From: Trachythela sp. YZ-2020 | Taxonomy: Eukaryota; Cnidaria; Anthozoa; Malacalcyonacea; Clavulariidae | NCBI GenBank assembly: GCA_016169945.1 | Contig: JADLSH010000193.1 | Coordinates: 2,728,001-2,792,000, forward strand | Reading direction: 5' to 3' | DNA length: 64,000 nucleotides | In this document: positions 57,556 to 64,000 of the stretch, in pieces | How the letters are laid out: each line of letters starts with the position of its first letter | Position numbering within the stretch: the stretch's first letter is position 1 | Translations under genes and position numbers: made by a program | Notes under the pieces: model-generated | Database searches by the model: none | What the model saw: the letters and a program-made list of their open reading frames with translations, nothing else | What the model was told of the DNA's origin: nothing

Positions 57556-58376
57556 GAATTTAATGAATTGTATCAACTAATGTGTGTTCAGTCTCTAACA
57601 GAAGATCAAATAACAAAATATTTTGACAAGGTATGTTTCCAATGCACCCTACTTTAGCATTTACCAGTAAATGGGTTAAATAATGCAATGAAGTACAGTA
57701 CAATATTTATCATTTTAGGCTGTGAATTGGGTTAAATTGTTCCTGTCGTTAAATGGAAAGAACTTTGAGTACGAGCCTGCAAGGATCACTCCCTACATGC
57801 ATGCCATGGTTTACCATGTCCCACGTTTTATGCAAATGCATAAGGAGATAAAGAAATTTACTGGCCAAGGTACATTATTGTTGAAAAGGTAGTAATTGTA
57901 AATATCATGCATTTGATTATTTTATTAAATTCTTGTATTATTTGCTAATAGGTGTGGAAAAACTTAATGATGATTGCAGACGAGTCCATCTGCAAAGATC
58001 AAACAAATGGGATGCCCCAACAGATGTTCTTCTTGTTGGGAAACGGGTTGAACACTTGTCTCATTGTGAACGACCAATAAGACCCTACCAGAAAAGGAAC
58101 ACAAATTACTGGGAAAGTACAATAAGGGATAGCCGTGCAAAGCGACACCGTGTGTCTGCACAAATAAATGAGGAAGCGGAAGTAGAGGTAGACTCGTTGA
58201 CAGCTAATGAGATTAAAGAAAAACTTAAAGAGTTGGGAATCTCAACAAAACTCAGGAGCTTGAAGAAATTAAAGGAGCTCCTTAGAGTGAGCTTAAAAAT
58301 AAGGAAAATCTACCAAACAACATGTAGGCATGAGCATAATGTAGAATATATTGTAGATAAAATATTATGTAAATAG
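57556..58376 (+). CDS. Conserved multi-exon gene with C-terminal SAP-like motif (5' end not found)
   Basis: Three exons join in phase: 57556-57630 (acceptor TTTTCTAG, donor GTATGT), 57719-57869 (acceptor ATTTTAG, donor GTACAT) and 57952-58376 (acceptor GCTAATAG, stop TAG). The text includes RITPYMHAMVYHVPRFMQMH, KKFTGQGVEKLNDDCRRVHL and RSNKWDAPTDVLL, which I take to be a conserved core. The C-terminal part has LTANEIKEKLKELGIS-type sequence resembling a SAP DNA-binding helix-extended-loop-helix. The 5' exons are not visible, so this may be a partial or retained transposon-associated copy. Nuclear DNA binding is inferred only from the SAP-like motif. Confidence 0.65.
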
Positions 58377-58503
58377 ACCAAGGTGATATAATTATTTTCA
58401 TTTTACATACAAAATATTAAAGTAACCCTTTTGGGAATGAAAACATTATGATATATACTGTTTGGATCTTGGCGTTTAAATGAGAGGAAAATTACAAATC
58501 TTA

Positions 58504-58745
58504 TGATGCTGCTTTTGGGTTTGTAATCCAAGTGAGTATATGTACAATTAATTTTAAGACCTAGCCAGGAACGGCAGCAAAAAATATGCAACACTAGGTC
58601 CGAACCTACGGCCATGCGATTCCGGTGCAGCAGCGCTCTAACCAACTGAGCTACAGAGGCCAGCTGTCGAGCTGCAAGTTACTGATTAGGTCTTAAATTG
58701 TATATATACTCACTTGGATTACAAACCCAAAAACAGCATCCTAAT
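58504..58745. repeat. Degenerate tRNA-SINE flanked by inverted SINE tails
   Basis: A truncated minus-strand tRNA-like head (58599-58659, missing part of the T-arm) lies between TTGGGTTTGTAATCCAAGTG (58514) and its inverted counterpart CACTTGGATTACAAACCCAA (58711). The tails pair over about 60 bp. Same foldback principle as in the 5.87 kb units but with different tail sequence (GTTTGTAATCC instead of GTGGATAATCC). Confidence 0.75.
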
Positions 58746-58804
58746 ATTAATTCCACCAAGTGAAGTGCAAAAAACAACATCAATGAAATTACAATTGCAT
58801 AATA

Positions 58805-58933
58805 GTGTGTTTTCATGTGACGTCAGGCGGCCATGTTTGTGGAGCAACTTCATTGATTGGAGTGATTAATTAATGGATTTCCTTTCATTAAATGCAGTTA
58901 CTCCTCCAACATGGCCGCCCATGAAAACACATT
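58805..58933. mobile_element. ~130-bp MITE
   Basis: GTGTTTTCATGTGACGTCAG and GGCGGCCATGTT (58807-58838) are matched inverted by AACATGGCCGCCCATGAAAA and CACA at 58909-58932; the left arm has an 8-bp GTGACGTC-type insertion. Short non-coding centre. Confidence 0.7.
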
Positions 58934-59002
58934 ATAAATTTAATGTTATTGCAATAATCATCCAAACTAAATATTTGACTGATGTTTATATAATTGGAAT
59001 AT

Positions 59003-60053
59003 TTAATATAAAATTTGTTCTGCAGTACAAGACTTTCTTATTACAGTTAGACAAACTTTTTCAATAGGAAATCTTTTTGCCTCGACCATTCCACCATCCT
59101 TCTTTAAAAAGTTTTTTGGCGACCAAGATAACATTGGCTTCGCTTTCAACGGAAAATCAACCGATATGCCATTTCCATCTCCATCGAGGTTGTACCACCA
59201 ATTATCAGGAAGGTATTTAATTTTGTGGAAATCATCTTTCTGATACAAATGATGCCCACGGTGCTCAGAGGGAACTCCTTTCTCAAATGCAATATGTCTC
59301 CAAACATCTAAGTCAATGGTGACATAAACTGGCGCCGATCGCTTGCTTCGAAGTGCACCAGTGACACCACAAGAAAATTGTAGGGATGCCATGCACTTGG
59401 AGCCTCTCATTAGATATTGGTGGATCCTCATAGTTTCTGCAAATTAAAACACATATAAATAATAATTACAAACTGTATTACTATTAAACAGTATTCACAA
59501 ATTCAATTGATATATTTTAGTCAGCATTACTTTTGTTAACTATATCCAACAATGCTCAGTAAGGTAAATTTTTGGGTTATAAAACATAGAACTCTCATAA
59601 TATGTACCTTAACAGATCTGGTGGTATATTTTCTTCAGGTTCCCACGTGGAGGATTCCAAAGACCAACCTTTCCACTTTATCAAATATTCATGCACTGCA
59701 AACAAACATGATATCTATGATTTAATATGAACCTATAAAACTATAGAAAATGGTAAAACTATAAGCGACATATAATCTATCACTATGTTATAATATAATA
59801 TCTATACAGTATTGAGTAACTATAAATTAAAATTAATACATTAAAACTTTAAAAGCGAATTGAGAACACAACTTACATGGCAAATTCGGCGCCTTGTTAT
59901 CACTCTTTCGACTTCATAAAAGCTACTATTCTTCCTTCTTTTTGCCGTATTGTTTTTCTTCCCAGTGTCGTATAGTACAACTGACGATAGCGCGTTTAGT
60001 TGCCTGTAGTCTACGATTTGTCGAGAACGTTTCAATGTGCTAGTGGTAGCCAT
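59003..60053 (-). pseudogene. Chromodomain gene, three exons with phase conflicts
   Basis: Minus strand. Exon 1 (60053-59877) starts MATTSTLKRSRQIVDYRQLN and ends SSFYEVERVITRRR, the chromodomain's first strand, at donor GTAAGT. Exon 2 (59695-59608, acceptor TTTGCAG) reads [20 protein letters not shown] and ENIPPDLL, the aromatic-cage chromodomain core. Exon 3 (59436-59003) continues RNYEDPPISNERL, then one frame over a ~110-residue segment including YVTIDLDVWRHIAFEKGV, PDNWWYNLDGDGNGISVDFP and LSWSPKNFLKKDGG. Exon 1 to 2 is one base out of phase and exon 3 needs a frameshift, so the copy is decayed or mis-assembled. Chromodomains read methylated histone tails or occur in some integrases. The C-terminal segment is unknown to me. 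Confidence 0.65.
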
Positions 60054-60360
60054 GTTGGATTTTCTTCGACTATATGATTTACAGGGATATATTGGGATCG
60101 GGATATGGATACATATGGATATATGTTTTGTAAGAAGATCGCTGTGTAAAAATTTCGCGGGCTCAAATGTCCGCAATTTCTGGCCATGAATCTGATAATC
60201 ACATAGCAATTCTACGGTACCTTCGCATCCCGACAGATATCACAGGACGTATAACAAATCACAACCTTACCATAAAATCATTTAACTCCGAGTGCCCCTC
60301 TCCGAAAAAATATAAATGCTCGTACAATTACTCTCCACAAATATTTCTCCTACCCTATAT
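60054..60360. other. Upstream side of the chromodomain gene
   Basis: No gene on either strand. Presumed promoter side of the minus-strand chromodomain gene, without recognisable elements. Confidence 0.3.
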
Positions 60361-60361
60361 A

Positions 60362-60400
<39 letters not shown>
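60361..60400. repeat. (TA)n microsatellite
   Basis: Run of TA dinucleotides. Similar runs occur at about 60522-60553, 61275-61298 and 63131-63151, each beside a Penelope-like fragment. Confidence 0.9.
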
Positions 60401-60404
60401 GTGT

Positions 60405-60520
60405 AGGTTTAGGTCTACGAAACGCAAAGAGTGCTCGACAACATATAGTTAGAGCAAATTATAGATTTTCGCTTACCTCAAAACTTGTTTGAGGTAAACA
60501 AGTTTTGAGGTAAGCGAAAA

Positions 60521-60556
<36 letters not shown>

Positions 60557-60860
60557 AAATTCAGAGATTCAACAGTTTTGAATAGACATTTTATGACCGC
60601 TTATATGCTTCCTGCCGGAGCGTGGGAGTGTGTGTGGGAGACAATGTGTGCATGCATGGCTTTGCTTGCGTTGTTTACGCGAAATTTGTTACGATGACGA
60701 CACCGTGAAATTATTTCAGCTCTTTTGTTGAGTAAACAATCCTTGTTTTTTTCTTTCAAAATACAAAATTTTTCTTCTAAACATAAATTGCATCGTTTTG
60801 ATCCTCCCGTATACGAAATAGAATGTTTTAAAATTTGCAAATTAATACTGAAATCATTCT
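60405..60860 (-). pseudogene. Penelope-like element 3' fragment (minus)
   Basis: The 79-residue frame (60840-60601) reads GGSKRCNLCLEEKFCILKEK, LLNKRAEIISRCRHRNKF, the Cys- and Arg-rich end that in Penelope-like retroelements follows the GIY-YIG nuclease. The GIY-YIG core and RT are absent. It forms one arm of a large inverted repeat with 60880-61275. Family assignment from the C-terminal motif alone. Confidence 0.55.
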
Positions 60861-60879
60861 TTCAGTATTAATTTCAGTA

Positions 60880-61275
60880 TTTTAAAACATTCTTTCAGTA
60901 TTAATTGCCAAATTTTAAAACGTTCTATTTCGTATACGCGGGAGGATCAAAACGATGCAATTTTTGTTTAGAAGAAAAATTTTGTATTTTGAAAGAAAAA
61001 AACAAGGATTGTTTACTCAACAAAAGAGCTGAAATAATTTCACGATGTCGTCATCGTAACAAATTTCGCGTAAACAACGCAAACAAAGCCATGCATGCAC
61101 ACATTGTCTCCCACACACACTCCCACGCTCCGGCAGGAAGCATATAAGCGGTCATTTCTTTCGATACTTGTAAACTGCCTGATGATTCTTTTACAGATGA
61201 AACAGCCATCTATAATTTGCTCTAACTATATGTTGTCGAGCACTCTTTGCGTTTCGTAGACCTAAACCTACACGT
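60880..61275 (+). pseudogene. Penelope-like element 3' fragment (plus), inverted partner
   Basis: The frame at 60905-61147 is nearly identical to its minus-strand partner (differences such as CNLCL/CNFCL and NNASK/NNANK). Past the stop codon both arms continue to the block GAGCACTCTTTGCGTTTCGT (61239; complement near 60420). The plus arm has an extra ~55 bp (61153-61210). Head-to-head, truncated copies are common for this order. Confidence 0.55.
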
Positions 61276-61303
61276 ATATATATATATATATATATAGTTA
61301 GTT

Positions 61304-61471
61304 TCGTGCTACACACATATGTGTGGTAGGCCTACTCTTCAGACAAAATGATATAATGACTAAGTTGTATGTACACATATAGGATTATATCTCGATTATA
61401 TATCGATATACAACTTAGTCATTAGATCACTTTGTCTGAAGAGTACCACACATACGTGTGTAGCACGAAAC
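61304..61471. repeat. Large palindrome, Penelope-like terminal sequence
   Basis: GTTTCGTGCTACACACATAT at 61300 and CTCTTCAGACAAAATGATAT (61334) are matched inverted by CACTTTGTCTGAAGAGTACC (61428) and ACGTGTGTAGCACGAAAC (61454-61471). The arms are about 75 bp. A further related fragment with TTCTGAAGAAGGGCTTGCCC lies at 61721. Confidence 0.75.
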
Positions 61472-61828
61472 CAATATTCAAAATTGTTGAATCTCTGAAT
61501 TTTAACTATAATATGCTCTGGTTCTCCATTGAGCACTCTGCAAACGGTTTTTACTATATCGTCTATAGTCTATATATATATTACATTACATACATTGGTA
61601 TTGCCCATTGGGGTTAAAGATGAGGGAGGAAAGTGATTAGTTTAAAATTTATGTAAATTTCACTTGGGGATGACTATAAAAACTGCTGACGGTGCTTAGT
61701 AATGTAATTTGCATGATCGTTTCTGAAGAAGGGCTTGCCCCAAAACGTACAATAAATTTTTCTGTATGCTTTTTGGATATGTTTTAAATTGATATTTAGG
61801 TTTTGTGGACCCTCGACCGTCGATAAGT

Positions 61829-62155
61829 TTATTTTATACGAATTGTCAAAAACAGCAATGTAACTTTGCTTGCATTAGCGTAAAATTGCTTGAGCAGGTT
61901 GTCAAGTTCCACTTTGTTTAGATTTTCAAACGCTGGTGAAAGATCCTTTTCTACACAATAATCTCTCAGTATTTTTATCGCTTGTTTTGTAGGTTTCTTT
62001 GTCACTGCGGAGTCTTTATTTGCCAGCAGAGCGTCGATTTCATTGTCCGTTCTGCTGGCATGCCTTTTCCATTTTGTTATGAAATACTTAATAACTTCGG
62101 AACAAAATTCCCACGCTTTTGTGGTCAAGATCAGGCGTAGACCAAGGTTGACCAA
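61829..62155 (-). pseudogene. Crypton/KIAA1958-like N-terminal fragment
   Basis: The minus-strand frame includes KKPTKQAIKILRDYCVEKDL and FENLNKVELDNLLKQFYANA, resembling the helical N-terminal segment (T-K-x-A-x-x-x-x-x-x-F/L-x-x-Y ... L-D-x-x-L-x-x-F-Y) of Crypton-derived tyrosine-recombinase-like proteins. The match ends exactly where those proteins usually have an exon junction, but no donor GT is present at GCAAG|C. The downstream catalytic region is absent from the window. Call rests on motif memory. Confidence 0.4.
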
Positions 62156-62344
62156 AGGTCACATTTTCACGTCAAGACGCACATTATTTTTTCCGTTATT
62201 CCAAGTGGACAACGTGTTATCTCCCTCTCAATCGATTGCGGGGGAGTCAACTTAATTTCGTCACTCTCACTTGACAAACTCTCTACCAATGAAACACAAG
62301 GAAAATGTAACTTTAACAATTGGTATATAATAAAGATATTTATC
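62156..62344. other. Non-coding spacer
   Basis: No feature recognised. Confidence 0.3.
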
Positions 62345-63005
62345 ACATACTTGTGCCTTTATCAGGGCGATAACAGTGTGACATAAAAATGATATATCAC
62401 TGATATCGTTTTTTGTCACTGATATCGTTTTTTGTCATGCACTGATATGCTGAAAACAGCCGCCTCAGAGATTTCAGAATGTGTCAGTAGACCATTTTAT
62501 TACTGAAAATAACAATTCAAATGCCAAAATAAGAACGTCAAGGGAAGAATAAGGAAAAACATAATACGGAGGACGTCTTAGAAGTCATAAGACCGGAGGT
62601 TATGAACAATTTCATGGCTTTTCATCAACATACGAAAACCAGACGGAGAGAAGCACGAACCTCAAAATAAAAGGACTACCCCGGCTGAGCAACGAGTTAA
62701 ATCCCTTTCACCTTGTTCAGCAAAGCCTGAGAGGCACTTAGCTAAAGCCAAGAAAAATTACTTGAAAAGCCTTGGTAAAGGAAGCTAATTTTTTAATATT
62801 TCCCATATTTGAAGCCTGATATATGGCACAAGTATGTATTAGACAGGTTATCACATGAGGGACTCGGTGATATCAGTTTTATCACTCTCGTGACGATATT
62901 ATACAATTGTCCCTCGTTCGCTGCGCTCACTCGTGACAATTAGGCCTACAATATCGTCCCTCGAGCGATAAAACTGAGATCACATCACCACTCATGTGAT
63001 AACCT
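62345..63005. mobile_element. Foldback element with hairpin cap
   Basis: ACATACTTGTGCC (62345-62357) recurs inverted as GGCACAAGTATGT (62825-62837). Immediately outside the right repeat is a hairpin of about 160 bp (62845-63005; arms AGGTTATCACATGAG and CTCATGTGATAACCT) containing an inner stem around TCGTTCGCTGCGCTCACTCG. A 20-bp CACTGATATCGTTTTTTGTC repeat occurs twice at 62398-62437. Architecture parallels 6583-7308. No ORF. Confidence 0.7.
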
Positions 63006-63029
63006 ATACATATATATATACATACATAT

Positions 63030-63165
63030 CTATGAGCGTGTTTTGGTTCACGAATGCCAACTAGTGCTCGATATCATATAGATAGAGCAAATATATAGTT
63101 TTCGCTTACCAAGCGATTATCAAGTGGCGATATGTATATATATATATATATAAGACTCCAATATG
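63030..63165 (-). repeat. Penelope-like end fragment
   Basis: AGTGCTCGATATCATATAGA and TAGAGCAAATATATAGTTTTCGCTTACC are diverged versions of the block at 60431-60475, again bordered by a TA microsatellite. An older copy of the same terminal sequence. Confidence 0.55.
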
Positions 63166-63270
63166 ATGTACGTACACTTGTGACTGCCATTACATTTCGG
63201 TTCTATACTTTATGATAAAGTATCAAACTACGTCAGTAGGGAAAAAAGTGCGATTCTGGCTCATTTTTAT

Positions 63271-63282
63271 GCTGACGTCAGC
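63271..63282. promoter_or_regulatory. CRE-type palindrome upstream of the 137-residue ORF
   Basis: GCTGACGTCAGC contains the perfect CREB/ATF site TGACGTCA, about 290 bp before the ORF start. E-box CACGTG motifs follow near 63333 and 63352. Chance occurrence is possible. Confidence 0.35.
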
Positions 63283-63574
63283 AAAAAATGAAAACGTCAG
63301 CACTTTTGACACCCGATTCATTTTCAACCCCACGTGCGCATTATTAACCACCACGTGCACACCACATGTACAACCATGCACACTACATACATTTCAAAAG
63401 TTAATTGCGACATTTACTATCCCCCTTTTTGTCCCTTCGCTACAAAACATTGTTGCACTTTTTGTTCCACAAAACATTGTTGCGAAAGTGTTGTGGAAGT
63501 GTTGTGGATGTGTTTTATAATATTTTTAACAGTGATAAATTTAATGATAATAATATTAATTTAATATATATAAA

Positions 63575-63988
63575 ATGTCATTAAAGTGTTTAAAATGTAA
63601 AAATCCAGACACCTTTGCATATGGAAAGATTATAGAGTGTTACTGCGGAAAACTTGAGACCTTTGACAAACAACATTTTGACAATTCAAAATTTACACAC
63701 CTTATTCCTTTTAAAAATTATAAACATATTACGAATGTTAAAACAATAGAAAATGACAACTCATTTACTTGGTTTGAACTTTTTTCAGCCGCAATGGTTA
63801 TGAGTTACTTTCCTGAAGAGTTTTCTAATGTGTTTAAAGAAAAAGTAAGACGACACATTGAGTTATTTGTTGGAAGTGAGTTTAACAAAAACAAGGATGT
63901 TAAAATAATTAATGGTAGGTTAAAAGCAGGTGATGATCATGTAGCCATGGAGATTTTTAGGTGGGCAGTACAATGGTTAAACCTGTAA
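63575..63988 (+). CDS. Unrecognised 137-residue protein with N-terminal zinc-ribbon-like cysteines
   Basis: An intact ATG-to-TAA frame in AT-rich DNA. It begins MSLKCLKCKNPD, and CYCG follows at residues 22-25, giving Cys-x2-Cys ... Cys-x-Cys, a plausible small metal-binding knuckle. The remainder is mixed and soluble-looking (FTWFELFSAAMVMSYF, EEFSNVFKEKVRRHIELF, GDDHVAMEIFRWAVQW), with no signal peptide or membrane segment. Length, composition and the lack of frame breaks argue for a real or recently active coding sequence. I do not recognise it. It may be an accessory gene of a mobile element, since its neighbours are all element remnants. Confidence 0.5.
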   Translation: MSLKCLKCKNPDTFAYGKIIECYCGKLETFDKQHFDNSKFTHLIPFKNYKHITNVKTIENDNSFTWFELFSAAMVMSYFPEEFSNVFKEKVRRHIELFVGSEFNKNKDVKIINGRLKAGDDHVAMEIFRWAVQWLNL

Positions 63989-64000
63989 AGCATTATTTTA

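Noticed and set aside
61165..61210. Hammerhead ribozyme (CTGATGA ... GAAAC)
   Set aside because: The conserved cores are present at the right distance, but stem II has at most three pairs and no convincing stem III or I can be drawn; kept only as a possibility under findings.
63212..63564. Two frames of 102 and 76 codons upstream of the 137-residue ORF
   Set aside because: Low-complexity composition, no motif, and overlapping each other; the region reads better as a promoter side with CRE and E-box motifs.

Overview
The window reads as AT-rich animal nuclear DNA, not bacterial: candidate exons are separated by GT...AG introns, AATAAA signals follow coding exons, and most of the sequence is decayed transposons (CR1-like non-LTR, Ngaro/DIRS-like tyrosine-recombinase element, Penelope-like fragments, pogo-like DNA transposon, tRNA-derived SINEs, many foldback/TIR elements). 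The mixture of THAP, PTB, chromodomain, SAP and P2X7-C-like gene fragments would suit a cnidarian or another early-branching invertebrate. That placement is inference; nothing here fixes the species.

Layout. 1-2.7 kb: CR1-like non-LTR element whose endonuclease half lies inverted beside its reverse transcriptase half. 2.9-5.3 kb: a 2.4 kb TIR element with a second TIR element nested inside. 5.6-7.6 kb: a segment that recurs at 20.0-21.7 kb and carries a foldback insertion absent from the other copy. 7.8-8.7 kb: disrupted PTB-domain gene. 10.8-19.5 kb: the window's most gene-like locus, an intronless 710-residue signal-peptide plus multi-pass membrane protein (14772-16904). It is flanked upstream by two decayed copies of its own 5' region and downstream by a copy of only its 3' end, in which the short tail has grown into twelve 57-bp (19-residue) acidic repeats. 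A 100-nt hairpin with 22-nt arms sits in two of the upstream copies.

22-39 kb: decayed material: a THAP gene with four introns in consistent phase, SINEs, a 39-bp minisatellite, RNase H and tyrosine recombinase of an Ngaro-like element, a non-LTR fragment, a second THAP-like exon, a P2X7 C-terminal-like zinc-binding gene, and a segmental duplication carrying pogo transposase remnants. 39.44-57.05 kb: three head-to-tail copies of a ~5.87 kb unit. Each contains a SINE foldback, an 85-bp minisatellite and a three-exon gene for a small secreted peptide with six cysteines; copies 1 and 2 look intact and copy 3 is broken. 57.5-60.1 kb: two convergent multi-exon genes, one ending in a SAP-like motif (+) and one starting with a chromodomain (-). 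60.2-64 kb: inverted Penelope-like fragments, foldback elements, a degraded Crypton/KIAA1958-like fragment and an unrecognised 137-residue ORF.

No operons or shared pathway are evident. What links the genes is mechanism: local tandem duplication followed by decay or repeat growth has produced both the membrane-protein cluster and the peptide cluster. All family calls come from reading the translations; no searches were run.
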